64,000 bases of DNA from Staphylococcus sp. IVB6181 (GCF_025561445.1 NZ_CP095096.1:2676001-2740000); one strand, 5' to 3'. Counted from the first letter of the stretch, positions 9,000 to 20,172 are shown. Translations and numbers: made by a program. The notes: a model not told the origin generated them from the letters alone.

Positions 9000-10157
9000 A
9001 TGTATAATTATGTAAATATTTTTATGGTTGCCTTAAAACTCGGTGTCTTATCCTTTGGGGGTCCGACTGCACATTTAGGCTACTTTTATGATGAATATGT
9101 AAAGAAGCGCAAATGGCTGAATGAAAAAGAATACTCTGATTTAGTTGCGTTGTGCCAGTTCTTGCCTGGACCTGCAAGCAGCCAAGTCGGTATAGGTATC
9201 GGAACGATCAGAGGCGGTGTCTTAGGGGGTATATTAGCCTTTCTCGGTTTTACAATGCCTTCTGTAATTCTATTAATGCTGTTTTCAGCACTCTTTGTGA
9301 ATGGCAATGCCCACTTTACATGGATGCAAGGTTTAAAGTTAGTCGCAGTGGCGATTGTTGCACAAGCAATACTCGGTATGGGCAAAAAATTAACCAATAC
9401 AAAAACAACGATTATGCTGGCGATGTTTGTATTGGCGCTTACATTATTAATCAACAATATTTATATACAAGTTATTGCACTTTTGATAACAGGCATTTAC
9501 GGTATTGTATTTCTTAAGCCCGCTTCTGTCTCAAAACATGACTCAAAAGTCTTTTATTTACCTAAGAGAGTCAGCGTTATTTCTCTTTCTTTATTTGCTG
9601 GCTTGCTGGTTGTGCTGCCTGTCTTGAGTGCAGCTACACAAAACATATGGATAAGAATGTTCGATAGTTTCTACCGTTCTGGTTCTCTTGTATTCGGCGG
9701 CGGTCATGTAGTATTGCCTTTATTAGAAAAAGAATTTGTACCGCAAGGTCTCATTTCTTCTAATGATTTCATCACAGGTTATGCGGCTTCTCAAGCAGTC
9801 CCAGGACCTTTATTTACCTTTGCATCGTACATCGGTACATCAATCGGCGGTATCGGCGGCGGACTTCTCGCAACCTTCGCAATATTTTTACCTGCCTTTT
9901 TACTTTTATTCGGTGTCTTACCATTTTGGGATTGTCTTAAATCGAATATTTATGCAGAAGGGTTTTTAAAGGGCATCAGTGCTGGTGTCGTAGGTATCTT
10001 AATCGCCGCATTCTATCAGCCGATTTGGACATCTGCTGTTAAACAACCTTTAGATTTTACATTGGCAAGTATTCTTTTCGTTCTGCTCACCTATTTCAAA
10101 CTCCCTTCTTGGTCGATTGTTTTAATAGGTATCGTCATAGGATTATTGTTTTATTAA
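9000..10157 (+). CDS. chrA: chromate transporter, two-domain ChrA family
   Basis: Membrane protein of the CHR family, about 385 residues, with two homologous halves. The N-terminal half has LGVLSFGGPTAHLGYF and FLPGPASSQVGIGIG; the second half repeats the pattern as GSLVFGGGHVVLPLL and AVPGPLFTFASYIG. Family members export chromate by proton antiport, though many in Firmicutes have unproven substrates. ATG 9000 is chosen because AAGGAG lies 6 bases upstream; an in-frame ATG at 8979 has no site. Monocistronic, divergent from the leukocidin. Confidence 0.88.
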   Translation: MYNYVNIFMVALKLGVLSFGGPTAHLGYFYDEYVKKRKWLNEKEYSDLVALCQFLPGPASSQVGIGIGTIRGGVLGGILAFLGFTMPSVILLMLFSALFVNGNAHFTWMQGLKLVAVAIVAQAILGMGKKLTNTKTTIMLAMFVLALTLLINNIYIQVIALLITGIYGIVFLKPASVSKHDSKVFYLPKRVSVISLSLFAGLLVVLPVLSAATQNIWIRMFDSFYRSGSLVFGGGHVVLPLLEKEFVPQGLISSNDFITGYAASQAVPGPLFTFASYIGTSIGGIGGGLLATFAIFLPAFLLLFGVLPFWDCLKSNIYAEGFLKGISAGVVGILIAAFYQPIWTSAVKQPLDFTLASILFVLLTYFKLPSWSIVLIGIVIGLLFY

Positions 10158-10405
10158 CTCCGAATATATGCATTCAATAGCTTTAAATGCGCCTATTTTA
10201 GCAAGGGTAACAACATGCTATTTTCATATTAATTAAACCATCGTGAATAGTAAGCCTAGACTTAGCTGACATACTTAAAAGAGCCCGGTAACTACTGCGA
10301 ATAGTTATCAGGCTCAATGTTTATCATGCACTTCATATTTGTTACTTACATTAACACTTCACTTTTGAGAGTCATCTCTCATTGTTCAATGTCACGATTA
10401 AGTGT
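10158..10405. other. intergenic region 3' of chrA
   Basis: Between the convergent chrA and guaA. A stem-loop around 10281-10314 (GAGCCCGGTAACTA / TAGTTATCAGGCTC) probably ends chrA transcription although the T-run is poor. Nothing coding is visible. Confidence 0.5.
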
Positions 10406-10442
10406 CTAAAAAACCCTCTAACCATTGCGGCTAAAGGGTTTT
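10406..10442 (-). terminator. terminator of the xpt-pbuX-guaB-guaA operon
   Basis: Stem AAAACCCTCTAACC / GGCTAAAGGGTTTT with minus-strand tail TTTTTTA just downstream of guaA. Confidence 0.85.
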
Positions 10443-10465
10443 CGTTTCATATATTTATAGACTGG

Positions 10466-12007
10466 TTATTCCCATTCTATAGTGCTTGGCGGCTTAGAAG
10501 TCACATCATAGACAACTCTGTTGACATGATCGACTTCGTTTACGATACGACTTGAAATCTTTTGCAAGACTTCCCAGTCAATACGCGCAAAGTCGCTTGT
10601 CATACCGTCGATAGACGTTACGGCACGAATACCGATTGTGTAATCGTAAGTACGGTAGTCTCCCATTACACCTACTGAGCGCATACCTGGAAGAACTGTA
10701 AAGTATTGCCAGATTTCACGTTCTAATCCTTCTTCACGAATCACTTCTCTTAAGATAGCGTCTGATTCGCGGACAATTTCTAATTTCTCTTCAGTAATTT
10801 CACCTAATACACGGATACTAAGTCCTGGACCTGGGAATGGTTGTCTCCAAACTAAATGTTCAGGGATACCTAATTCGATACCTAAAGCACGTACTTCATC
10901 TTTGAATAATGTATTGATAGGTTCAATTAATTCAAATTGCATGTCTTCAGGCAATCCGCCTACGTTGTGGTGAGATTTAATTGTTTGTGCTGTTTTTGTA
11001 CCTGATTCAATAACGTCAGTGTATAGCGTACCTTGTGCAAGGAAGTCTACACCTTTTAATTTAGAAGCTTCATCGTCGAAAACATAAACGAATTCATTAC
11101 CGATGATTTTACGTTTTTGTTCAGGATCTGAAACACCTTTTAATTTATCCATGAAACGGTCTTTGGCATTCACACGAATGATGTTCATGTTGAAGCCTTC
11201 GCCGAATTGTTCCATAACCATGTCGCCTTCGCCTTTACGAAGCAAACCATGGTCTACAAAGATACATGTAAGCTGGTCGCCGATTGCTTTATGCAATAAG
11301 ACTGCGACTACTGATGAATCTACACCGCCGCTCATTGCACATAAAACTTTGCGGTCGCCTACTTTTTCACGGATTTTTTCAATTTCAACGTCAATGAAGT
11401 TTTCCATTGTCCATTCACCTGTACAGTCGCACACACGGCGTACAAAGTTGCGTAAGATGTCGTTGCCGTATTCAGTGTGACGTACTTCTGGGTGGAATTG
11501 AACGCCGTAAATACGACGTTCTTTATCTTCGATTGCTGCATAAGGTGTGCTTGGGCTGTCTGCGATTGAAACAAAGCCTTCTGGAATTTCGATCACTTTA
11601 TCTGAGTGGCTCATCCATACTGTTTGTTCTTCCGGTAAACCAAAGAAGATTTCATCTGATTTTGCATGAATCGTTGCTTTACCGTATTCTCTTTCGTTCG
11701 CACGCTCAACTTTACCGCCTAATAATTTAGTCGTTAATTGCATACCGTAGCAAATACCAAGTACGGGTACACCTAAATTGTAAATTTCAGGATCGATTGT
11801 GTAAGAACCTTCTTCATAAACTGAGTTAGGTCCGCCAGATAAGATGATACCTTTAGGATTCATCTTTTTAATCTCTTCAATTGAAATTTCATGGTCGTGC
11901 AACTCACTGTACACACCCATTTCACGAATACGACGTGTAATGAGTTGGTTGTATTGGCTGCCAAAATCTAATACAAGAATTAACTCTTGTTCTTTCGCCA
12001 TTTCCAT
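10466..12007 (-). CDS. guaA: GMP synthase (glutamine-hydrolysing)
   Basis: Converts XMP to GMP with ATP and glutamine. 513 residues, the usual length. The N-terminal class I amidotransferase has nucleophile Cys86 (GICYG) and His172/Glu174 (FHPE). The ATP-pyrophosphatase P-loop is SGGVDSS at 226-232, and the C-terminal dimerisation domain ends [11 protein letters not shown] at 12007. It is the last gene of the guanine-riboswitch operon, 16 bases after guaB. Confidence 0.97.
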   Translation of the reverse strand: MEMAKEQELILVLDFGSQYNQLITRRIREMGVYSELHDHEISIEEIKKMNPKGIILSGGPNSVYEEGSYTIDPEIYNLGVPVLGICYGMQLTTKLLGGKVERANEREYGKATIHAKSDEIFFGLPEEQTVWMSHSDKVIEIPEGFVSIADSPSTPYAAIEDKERRIYGVQFHPEVRHTEYGNDILRNFVRRVCDCTGEWTMENFIDVEIEKIREKVGDRKVLCAMSGGVDSSVVAVLLHKAIGDQLTCIFVDHGLLRKGEGDMVMEQFGEGFNMNIIRVNAKDRFMDKLKGVSDPEQKRKIIGNEFVYVFDDEASKLKGVDFLAQGTLYTDVIESGTKTAQTIKSHHNVGGLPEDMQFELIEPINTLFKDEVRALGIELGIPEHLVWRQPFPGPGLSIRVLGEITEEKLEIVRESDAILREVIREEGLEREIWQYFTVLPGMRSVGVMGDYRTYDYTIGIRAVTSIDGMTSDFARIDWEVLQKISSRIVNEVDHVNRVVYDVTSKPPSTIEWE

Positions 12008-12023
12008 AAATCAGTTTCTCCTT

Positions 12024-13505
<1,482 letters not shown>

Positions 13506-13523
13506 TTATTTGTTTTAATTACA

Positions 13524-14792
13524 TTATTTCACATTTTCTTCGTTTTGTTGATACTTTAAGCCGTTAAAAAAGAAATTAAGTACAATTGCTGAAATTGCAC
13601 CCAGTACAATTCCATTTTGAGTTAACCAGGCGAATTGTTCGCCCATTGCTTTAAATGCTTGCGGAACAGCACTGATGCCTGTCCCTAATCCGACAGCTAC
13701 AGCAATAATCAAAAGATTATTCTGATTTTTAAAATCAATACTTCCTAAAATACTTACGCCGTATGCCATTACCATCCCGAACATTGCGATCATCGCACCG
13801 CCGAGCACTGGTAAAGGAATGACGTTGGCTAATGCGCCGAGTTTCGGAATACAACCGCAAATCAAAAGAAGTATAACCATTCCATAGATGACATTATTCT
13901 TTTTCACGCCTGATAATGAAACCAAACCGACATTTTGCGAATAAGCAGTGTATGGAAAAGCATTAAAGATAGAACCGATGACAATCGCAAGACCTTCCGC
14001 AGTGTAACCTTTGCGGTAATCTGTACGCGTCAATCGTCTTCCAGTTATCTTGCTCAGCGCTGTGTAAACACCTGTGGATTCAATCAAGCTGACAAGGGCT
14101 ACAATAAAGAAGACTAAAATAGCACCGATATCAAAACTGAATCCAGAGAAGCGAAACGGTTTTGGAAATTCAAACCAATGTGCTGTTCCGACTTGTTTAA
14201 TATCTACTACACCGAATGCGCTGGCTAATAAAGTCCCTGCAATCAACCCGATTAAAATTGCGATAGACTTTAAGAAGCCGTGTGTAAAGCGTTGTAAAAT
14301 CAAAATGATGACCAGAGTTGAAAACCCTAAGATGATATTCTTCATATCTCCATAGTTTTTAGAACCTTGGCCTCCTGCAACATAGTTCATCGCAACCGGC
14401 ATTAAATTAATACCGATAATGGTTACGACGCTTCCTGTTACAACAGGTGGAAAGAACTTAACAACATAGGAGAAGACTGGTGCGATTAAGACTACTAAGA
14501 TTCCTGAAACAAACAAGGAACCATATAAAACGCCTAACCCTTTTGTCTGCCCTATTAATATCATCGGTGCAACTGCCGTAAAGGTACAGCCTAATACGAT
14601 CGGCAACCCAGTCCCTGTTACTCGGTTCGCTTCTAAAAACGTTGCGACACCACACATGAAGATGTCGACTGTTACCAGATATGCAATCTGTTCAGGTGTA
14701 AATTTAAGGCTGGTCCCGACGATAATTGGAACTAGTATAGCACCTGCATACATTGCAAGTAAATGTTGTAGACTCAGAATGAAGTTCTTCAT
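13524..14792 (-). CDS. pbuX: xanthine permease
   Basis: Nucleobase:cation symporter-2 family, 422 residues, about 12-14 membrane segments. Characteristic stretches are LQHLLAMYAGAILVPIIVG at the N-terminus, the QNVGLVSLSGV signature and LGGAMIAMFGMVMAYG. It brings xanthine into the cell for Xpt. The ATG is only two bases after the xpt stop, so translation is coupled. Confidence 0.95.
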   Translation of the reverse strand: MKNFILSLQHLLAMYAGAILVPIIVGTSLKFTPEQIAYLVTVDIFMCGVATFLEANRVTGTGLPIVLGCTFTAVAPMILIGQTKGLGVLYGSLFVSGILVVLIAPVFSYVVKFFPPVVTGSVVTIIGINLMPVAMNYVAGGQGSKNYGDMKNIILGFSTLVIILILQRFTHGFLKSIAILIGLIAGTLLASAFGVVDIKQVGTAHWFEFPKPFRFSGFSFDIGAILVFFIVALVSLIESTGVYTALSKITGRRLTRTDYRKGYTAEGLAIVIGSIFNAFPYTAYSQNVGLVSLSGVKKNNVIYGMVILLLICGCIPKLGALANVIPLPVLGGAMIAMFGMVMAYGVSILGSIDFKNQNNLLIIAVAVGLGTGISAVPQAFKAMGEQFAWLTQNGIVLGAISAIVLNFFFNGLKYQQNEENVK

Positions 14793-14794
14793 GT

Positions 14795-15373
14795 TTATGC
14801 TTCACCCACTAAAGTCACTTGATTGCCTGCAAGCGATGCAACTTGGCATAAAGAAGAAACGGTCAAACCTGCTTCTTCCAGCTTCTTGCGGCCTTGTTGG
14901 AAGCTCTTCTCTACAACAATACCGACACCAACTGTTTGTGCGCCTGCTTGTTGAACCAAACGGTCTAAACCTAGGGAAGCATCTCCGTTAGCTAAGAAGT
15001 CATCGATAATCAGTACACGATCATTTTCATCCAAAAACTCTTTCGAAACAATCACACGATTCGTTTTGTTCTTTGTAAATGAATGAATATCTGTTTGATA
15101 GAAACCATCTTTCAAGGTACTCGGTTTCGCCTTTTTGGCAAAGAGACAAGGCACACCGAAACGATATGCTGCCATGATTGCAGGAGCAATACCTGATGCT
15201 TCAACAGTTAAAATCTTAGTAATCCCTTGATCTTCGAACTGCTTGTAAAATGTTTCGCCAATGTCATACATTAACTTTGCATCGATTTGATGATTCAAGA
15301 ACCCATCGACTTTCAAAATCTTTTCTCCGATGACCACACCATCTTCTTTAACTTTTTGTTTTAACGCCTCCAC
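14795..15373 (-). CDS. xpt: xanthine phosphoribosyltransferase
   Basis: Salvages xanthine to XMP with PRPP. The PRPP loop is VLIIDDFLANGDA. The start is taken as GTG at 15371-15373, nine bases after GAGGAGG, giving 192 residues, the usual staphylococcal length; a longer reading to 15391 would put the ribosome site inside the gene. First gene of the operon, controlled by the guanine riboswitch upstream. Confidence 0.95.
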   Translation of the reverse strand: MEALKQKVKEDGVVIGEKILKVDGFLNHQIDAKLMYDIGETFYKQFEDQGITKILTVEASGIAPAIMAAYRFGVPCLFAKKAKPSTLKDGFYQTDIHSFTKNKTNRVIVSKEFLDENDRVLIIDDFLANGDASLGLDRLVQQAGAQTVGVGIVVEKSFQQGRKKLEEAGLTVSSLCQVASLAGNQVTLVGEA

Positions 15374-15392
15374 GTTAGCAAACCTCCTCAAT

Positions 15393-15447
15393 TTGTGTAT
15401 AAAAAAAATCCCAAACTGCTAATCGAGTTTCAGGATCTATGAGTGGC
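15393..15447 (-). terminator. leader terminator in front of xpt
   Basis: On the minus strand ATCCTGAAACT and AGTTTGGGAT form a stem with one bulge, followed by eight T, about 20 bases before the xpt start codon. This is the likely expression platform of the guanine riboswitch, although the aptamer lies unusually far upstream. Confidence 0.75.
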
Positions 15448-15785
15448 ACAGGCAATACACATCATCAATATAAAGTTTGCTTTGCTATCAGGAGGTTCAT
15501 CTTTAACTGCAAGCCAAAAAAACCTATTTGGCCAAAACAGCTATGACTGCATACTTCTAATAATCCGCATCAGCTCAACCCCTTGAAGCCGAATGCTAAA
15601 GCAACCATATTCATTGATAATTTGAGAAGCTGAGAGTGTTCTCTGCGTTTCAAAATACAATCGCTCGCTATATGCAGGGATAAAGTACAGGTCCCATCTC
15701 CCAATAGTCCTTACCTGTAAATTATGGTGTCTGCACACTTTCAACCGTATTGTTTCGAAAGCACCATTTGTGTTGTATTGTATAA
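15448..15785 (-). other. long leader between guanine aptamer and xpt terminator
   Basis: About 340 bases separate the aptamer from the only convincing terminator. The stretch contains a short frame (15541-15744, 67 codons from TTG, no ribosome site) and several small potential stems, for example CAGGT/ACCTG near 15690-15720. I do not believe the frame is a gene. Its length suggests an insertion in the leader or a second regulatory step. Confidence 0.45.
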
Positions 15786-15860
15786 GTGACTCATAGTCAT
15801 GTCGTTAAGGCGACATGGTAGAAACTTCTAAAGCCTAATTCTCTAGATTATATGAGTTAG
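15786..15860 (-). promoter_or_regulatory. guanine riboswitch (purine aptamer) of the xpt operon
   Basis: The minus strand shows the purine aptamer signature in order: P1 arm AACTCAT, ATAATCT, the core AGTTTCTACC, loop L3 region, then GACTATGAGT closing P1. The junction base in GACTA is C, which specifies guanine rather than adenine. It should switch off xpt-pbuX-guaB-guaA when guanine is plentiful. Confidence 0.93.
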
Positions 15861-16044
15861 GTAAATTATTTAATGATAATATCAGATTTCAAGCGTCTTT
15901 TCAATATTCGAAACTCATTTCATCTTATTCTTAAGAAATCCAATAATTTTAATAAAGAAAATGTTATCTTTCTGTTAATGGTTTGAATTTTCTTACATTT
16001 TATTTGATGCCCCGCATCACAAATAGTATAATGAACACGGAAAC

Positions 16045-16070
16045 GTTTACAATAAAGAGATAATGGGTAT
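16045..16070 (+). promoter_or_regulatory. sigma-B promoter of the YflT-like gene
   Basis: GTTTAC (16045-16050), a 14-base spacer, then GGGTAT (16065-16070), matching the staphylococcal sigma-B consensus GTTTAA-N12..15-GGGTAT. Confidence 0.85.
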
Positions 16071-16113
16071 TCTATTTTATATTAATCAGAATTTTCGGAG
16101 GGGGAGCTTTAAA

Positions 16114-16500
16114 ATGCCAGAAATTGTTGTACTTTCATCAAAAGATGAACTTTTCGATACTTTAAAACACAAACTTGATGAAGGATTTACAAAAGACGAG
16201 ATTTCAGTAATCAGCAGAAACAAACTACACATCGACAGCGTAGATAGCACAGATATGAAAGTGCAATCTACAAGCGGAACTTTCAGTGACAGAGTGGCCC
16301 GCCTCCTCACAGGGGAAGATGGCGAGGAAGCTGTCTTGCAGCATTATGATTTATCAGAAACTGAACGCCAAATTTTAAAACGCGAACTGCTTGATGGTAA
16401 AATTGTTGTACTTGCGGGCAAACATAAGTACAGTCGTAAAGAATTCAAAGAAGAATATGAAGAACATAAAGATAAACACGACAAAGAGTATGAAATTTAA
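16114..16500 (+). CDS. general stress protein, YflT/GSP17M family
   Basis: 128-residue acidic cytoplasmic protein of the heat-induced stress protein family (YflT in Bacillus); biochemical role unknown. It starts MPEIVVLSSKDEL and ends in a charged tail (EEYEEHKDKHDKEYEI). ATG 16114 is chosen because GGAGGGGG lies upstream and because the longer frame (16063) would begin inside the -10 box of the sigma-B promoter. General stress regulation follows from that promoter. Confidence 0.85.
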   Translation: MPEIVVLSSKDELFDTLKHKLDEGFTKDEISVISRNKLHIDSVDSTDMKVQSTSGTFSDRVARLLTGEDGEEAVLQHYDLSETERQILKRELLDGKIVVLAGKHKYSRKEFKEEYEEHKDKHDKEYEI

Positions 16501-16522
16501 TATGTGTATCTGATTCTTTAAT

Positions 16523-16548
16523 CGGCAGCAGTTGCTGCCGTTTTTTTA
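16523..16548 (+). terminator. terminator of the YflT-like gene
   Basis: Perfect 8-base stem CGGCAGCA / TGCTGCCG with a two-base gap, followed by seven T. Confidence 0.9.
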
Positions 16549-16608
16549 TTCTACAAGCGAAGTACAGCGGTATGCTATAATCAAAAGAAACATGGGAGGG
16601 GACGACTT

Positions 16609-17274
16609 ATGGAATTTAAATTAGTAAAACAAACATCTGACCCGTTATACGAAGCTGCTTTAAAAATTTATGACAACTACCAATTCGGCAATGTAAATCA
16701 AAAACATCATATATTCAAGCAATCTCTTGAAAATAAGCGCACTCAAAATGATTATGTCTTTTTAGTAGGATTAGATCAGGGTGAGCCTGTCAGTTTAGCC
16801 ACAGCACACTATGAAGCCACTACTAATGCGGCATTCATTATCTACCTTGTTGCTGTCGATGCACCTGATAGAGCGCGTTATCTAGCTGAAACATTAGAAA
16901 AAGTACAAGATGCATTGGACAATCTTGCCAACCGTGTACATGACCGCGATGTGAACTTCTTCATGATGGAAGCCTTACCTGTACCAGATTCTTCAGAGGA
17001 AAAAGATGCAGACTTGCTTGTTTCGCGTCATCGTTTCTTAAACGAGCACGGTTTCGAACAACAAAGGGAAATCGACTATGTACGTCCTGCACTAGAAAAA
17101 GGCCAGCCGCCGATTGCTTTAAACTTATTCTTGCACACGCGTATTCCATTGACTAAAGACATTTATGCGACAAGTGTCAAATCTTGCTACATTTTAAAAT
17201 ATGTCTTCGCAAACCATCTTTCACGCAAAACTGTATATCCTCTCTTAGAACAAATGGATCTCAGAAAATCCTAA
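16609..17274 (+). CDS. hypothetical protein, GNAT-like
   Basis: 221 residues, soluble. The N-terminal two thirds read like a GNAT acyltransferase core (DYVFLVGLDQGEPVSLATAHY ... IIYLVAVD, a beta4-beta5-like arrangement) but no clear acetyl-CoA pyrophosphate loop (Q/RxxGxG/A) is visible, so enzymatic activity is uncertain. The C-terminus is helical (KSCYILKYVFANHLSRKTVYPLLEQM). ATG 16609 follows GGGAGGGG. It is followed at 117 bases by the RacA-like gene. Confidence 0.6.
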   Translation: MEFKLVKQTSDPLYEAALKIYDNYQFGNVNQKHHIFKQSLENKRTQNDYVFLVGLDQGEPVSLATAHYEATTNAAFIIYLVAVDAPDRARYLAETLEKVQDALDNLANRVHDRDVNFFMMEALPVPDSSEEKDADLLVSRHRFLNEHGFEQQREIDYVRPALEKGQPPIALNLFLHTRIPLTKDIYATSVKSCYILKYVFANHLSRKTVYPLLEQMDLRKS

Positions 17275-17326
17275 GAACGCTTGAAATCATACGGTAATCA
17301 GGTTAAACTAACATAGAGGTTAGACT

Positions 17327-17354
17327 GACGTTTGTGTGACGTAAGACAAACGTC
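17327..17354. repeat. hairpin between the GNAT-like and RacA-like genes
   Basis: Perfect 9-base stem GACGTTTGT (17327-17335) / ACAAACGTC (17346-17354), extendable with mismatches on both sides. No poly-T follows, so it is more likely an operator or mRNA processing or stability element than a terminator. Confidence 0.5.
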
Positions 17355-17391
17355 CGACTTAAAAATCATAAAGTGAAAGGATATAGATCAG

Positions 17392-18405
17392 ATGCTAACA
17401 AAAGAATTCGCCCAACGCGTCGAATTAAGTGAAAAACAAGTGCGTAAAATTGTTCAACACTTAGAAGAACGCGGCTACCACTTAAATAAAACCGAATACC
17501 GTGGTCGTGAAGCAACTGACTTCCAAGAAGAAGACATCGAGCTATTCAGAGAAATTGCGGACAAGGTTAAAAAGACAAACAGTTATGAACTTGCTTTCGA
17601 AGAATTAGAAAAAGAGAATGATTTCTTGCAAATCGTTGTTAAAGATGAAAATAAAGAACAATTACCAAGTGATCAGAATTTCGCAAAATTATTAAGCGAC
17701 TTACATAACGACATCACTAAAATGCGAGAAGAACGCCAAATGCTCGGCCAAATGATTTCTCAAGTACACCAGCAGCAAAAAGATTTGCAAACACTGCAGC
17801 AGCAAATGACAAATAAACTTGATCAACATGAAAAAACATTAAAAGCCATTGAAACTGCACAAAAAGATCAAGCGAAAGCTGTTGAAGATAATACAGCAGC
17901 TGTAAAATCCCATACAGATAAAGTATTAGCACAACCAAAACAAGAAACGCCTGCAAAAGCAGAAACACCAAAAGCAGAAGCTGAACAGCCAAAAACAGAT
18001 CAAACTGCTACTTCAACAACAGTTGACACTAAGAAAGAAGAAAAGCCATCAGTATCACCAACTTCTGAAGCTAAATCAGAAGAGAAAACTGCTGGTCAAA
18101 CATCAGAAACACCGATTTCTGATTATAAAGGTGCAGCCGTTTCAGCTTCATCTGATGACAATAAAACATCAACGAAAAGCACAACTGCTGAAACTAAATC
18201 AGACAGTACTTCTGCTGCTTCAGACAACCAATCAGCTGCGACTGAAAACAAAGTATCTGATTCAGAAATGCAAAGCACACCTAACACAACTACATCTGAA
18301 CCGGAAACACCGATTGATGCTATGCATAATCAACATGAGCCTTCAGTACCGCCGCATAAAAAAGAAGAGAAAAAAGGGTTCTTCGCACGTCTATTCGGAA
18401 TGTAA
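17392..18405 (+). CDS. MerR-type HTH + coiled coil + C-terminal amphipathic tail protein (RacA-like architecture)
   Basis: 337 residues. The first 70 form a MerR-like helix-turn-helix (TKEFAQRVELSEKQVRKIV, then a wing). Residues about 105-180 are a glutamine/lysine-rich coiled coil, 180-315 are low-complexity Thr/Ser/Glu/Lys sequence, and the last residues EKKGFFARLFGM resemble the membrane-targeting amphipathic helices of MinD- or Noc-type proteins. DNA binding at one end and membrane binding at the other recalls Bacillus RacA; that function is inference from architecture. ATG 17392 follows GAAAGGATA. Monocistronic with its own terminator. Confidence 0.7.
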   Translation: MLTKEFAQRVELSEKQVRKIVQHLEERGYHLNKTEYRGREATDFQEEDIELFREIADKVKKTNSYELAFEELEKENDFLQIVVKDENKEQLPSDQNFAKLLSDLHNDITKMREERQMLGQMISQVHQQQKDLQTLQQQMTNKLDQHEKTLKAIETAQKDQAKAVEDNTAAVKSHTDKVLAQPKQETPAKAETPKAEAEQPKTDQTATSTTVDTKKEEKPSVSPTSEAKSEEKTAGQTSETPISDYKGAAVSASSDDNKTSTKSTTAETKSDSTSAASDNQSAATENKVSDSEMQSTPNTTTSEPETPIDAMHNQHEPSVPPHKKEEKKGFFARLFGM

Positions 18406-18418
18406 TTTCGAGAGATGC

Positions 18419-18455
18419 AAAACTCCAACCCGACCGTACGGGTTGGAGTTTTTTA
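18419..18455 (+). terminator. terminator of the RacA-like gene
   Basis: Fourteen-base stem AAAACTCCAACCCG / CGGGTTGGAGTTTT with tail TTTTTTATT. Confidence 0.95.
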
Positions 18456-18697
18456 TTATATTCCCCTGCTATAACAGGCTCTGCGAAAAACCGCCATTGA
18501 CCCTACCTTATATATGAGATATATTTACTATGTATTTAGGGGGACTTTACAAATTTTACATTGTTCCATGCATTTATGGTTGATACGTGTCTGCTAATAT
18601 TCTATCTATTATCCAGAACCTCGTATTTATAACAGCCATTTGAATCTTTGTACAATCTTATTCATTCCGGATACAGATAAATTAAAGGAAAGGGAGT

Positions 18698-20092
18698 TTG
18701 ATTCAATTGGGTTTCACAGTTCTTAACATCGTCATATTCGTCTTGCTGCTTGCTGGACTTTTCATGATGGCCAAGAAACACGTCGCTTTCTCTAAACGTG
18801 TATTTACTGCACTCGGCATCGGTATTGTACTTGGCGCTATTATGCACCTGGTCTATGGTGCTGATTCAAAAATCACAACAACTACTACAGATTGGCTGGG
18901 CATTGTAGGAAACGGCTACATTTCCTTGCTTCAAATGATTGTAATGCCGCTGATCTTTATTTCGATTGTCGCAGCATTCACTAAAATTCAACTTGGTGAA
19001 AAATTCGCGAAAATCGGTTTTTATATTTTCATATTCCTTATCGGTACTGTTGCGGTTGCGGCAACAATCGGTATTATTTCAGCTTTAGTCTTCGGTTTAG
19101 ATGCTTCATCTATCGACTTGGGCAACGCGGAACATTCAAGAGGTACTGAAATTGCACAAAAAGCTAAAGATATGACAGCAAGTACTTTGCCGCAGCAAAT
19201 TTTAGAACTCTTACCGTCTAATCCGTTCTTAGATTTCACAGGTCAACGTACTACATCTACAATAGCGGTCGTTATCTTTGCGACATTTATTGGTTTCGCT
19301 TATTTACGTGTAGCACGCAAACAGCCAGATAATGGTCATATTGTGAAACGCGGAATCGAAGCTGTCTACGCAGTAGTTATGTCTGTCGTAACTTTCGTGT
19401 TGCGTTTAACACCTTATGGTATTTTAGCTATTATGGCGAACACCATCGCAACCAGCGACTTCGGTGCTTTATGGACATTAGGAAAATTTGTCCTCGCTTC
19501 ATATGCGGCACTGATTACTATGTTTATCATCCACCTCATTATTGTCGGCGGTTTAGGTCTTAATCCTTGGCGCTACGTACGAAAAGTTGCTGAGGTGCTG
19601 ATCTTCGCATTCACAGCACGTTCAAGTGCAGGGGCATTGCCGTTGAACGTCCAAACACAAAAATCACGTCTGGGTGTACCTGAAGGTATTGCCAACTTAT
19701 CCGCTTCCTTCGGTCTATCTATCGGCCAAAACGGATGTGCAGGTATCTATCCTGCAATGCTTGCTGTAATGGTTGCACCTGTAGCAAATGTGGAAATCAA
19801 CTTCCAATTCATCATTACAGTAATTGCAGTTGTCGTGATTTGTTCATTCGGTGTTGCTGGTGTCGGCGGCGGTGCGACATTCGCAGCCATCTTAGTACTT
19901 TCTACATTGAACTTGCCGGTAGCACTCGCAGGTGTCTTAATTTCAGTAGAACCGCTTATCGATATGGGCCGTACTGCATTAAACGTTAATGATTCAATGC
20001 TTGCAGGTGTCGGCAGTGCTAAGCTCACAGGCAACCTTGATAAAGAACGCTTCAAATCAAATGATTATGGTGATTTAAGTACAGATTATTAA
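18698..20092 (+). CDS. tcyP: L-cystine:cation symporter (dicarboxylate/cation symporter family)
   Basis: 464 residues, about nine membrane segments and two re-entrant loops typical of the DAACS family. MIVMPLIFISIVAAFTK, AFTARSSAGALPLN (serine-rich substrate loop) and QNGCAGIYPAMLAVM are family marks; the closest described type is the sodium-coupled L-cystine uptake protein TcyP. This fits the sulfur theme of the window. The start is ambiguous: TTG at 18698 or TTG at 18707, both near AGGAAAGGGAG. Confidence 0.85.
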   Translation: MIQLGFTVLNIVIFVLLLAGLFMMAKKHVAFSKRVFTALGIGIVLGAIMHLVYGADSKITTTTTDWLGIVGNGYISLLQMIVMPLIFISIVAAFTKIQLGEKFAKIGFYIFIFLIGTVAVAATIGIISALVFGLDASSIDLGNAEHSRGTEIAQKAKDMTASTLPQQILELLPSNPFLDFTGQRTTSTIAVVIFATFIGFAYLRVARKQPDNGHIVKRGIEAVYAVVMSVVTFVLRLTPYGILAIMANTIATSDFGALWTLGKFVLASYAALITMFIIHLIIVGGLGLNPWRYVRKVAEVLIFAFTARSSAGALPLNVQTQKSRLGVPEGIANLSASFGLSIGQNGCAGIYPAMLAVMVAPVANVEINFQFIITVIAVVVICSFGVAGVGGGATFAAILVLSTLNLPVALAGVLISVEPLIDMGRTALNVNDSMLAGVGSAKLTGNLDKERFKSNDYGDLSTDY

Positions 20093-20120
20093 TCTTAAAA
20101 TTAAAAAGCAGTGCTATAGC

Positions 20121-20172
20121 ATCAATAAAGCAGGCAGGACAAAGTTTAATCGTCCTGCCTGCTTTTATTGAT
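20121..20172. terminator. bidirectional terminator between tcyP and nfrA-like gene
   Basis: About 20-base stem (core AAAGCAGGCAGGAC / GTCCTGCCTGCTTT, extended by ATCAATA / TATTGAT), with T-runs usable on both strands between convergent genes. Confidence 0.9.

Noticed and set aside
11103..11480. Open frames antisense to guaA, and similar long antisense frames elsewhere (for example 9086-9457, 5756-6052)
   Set aside because: They are shadows of strongly coding genes and lack ribosome sites of their own.
15541..15744. 67-codon frame in the xpt leader
   Set aside because: TTG start without a ribosome site, odd composition, and located inside a riboswitch leader.
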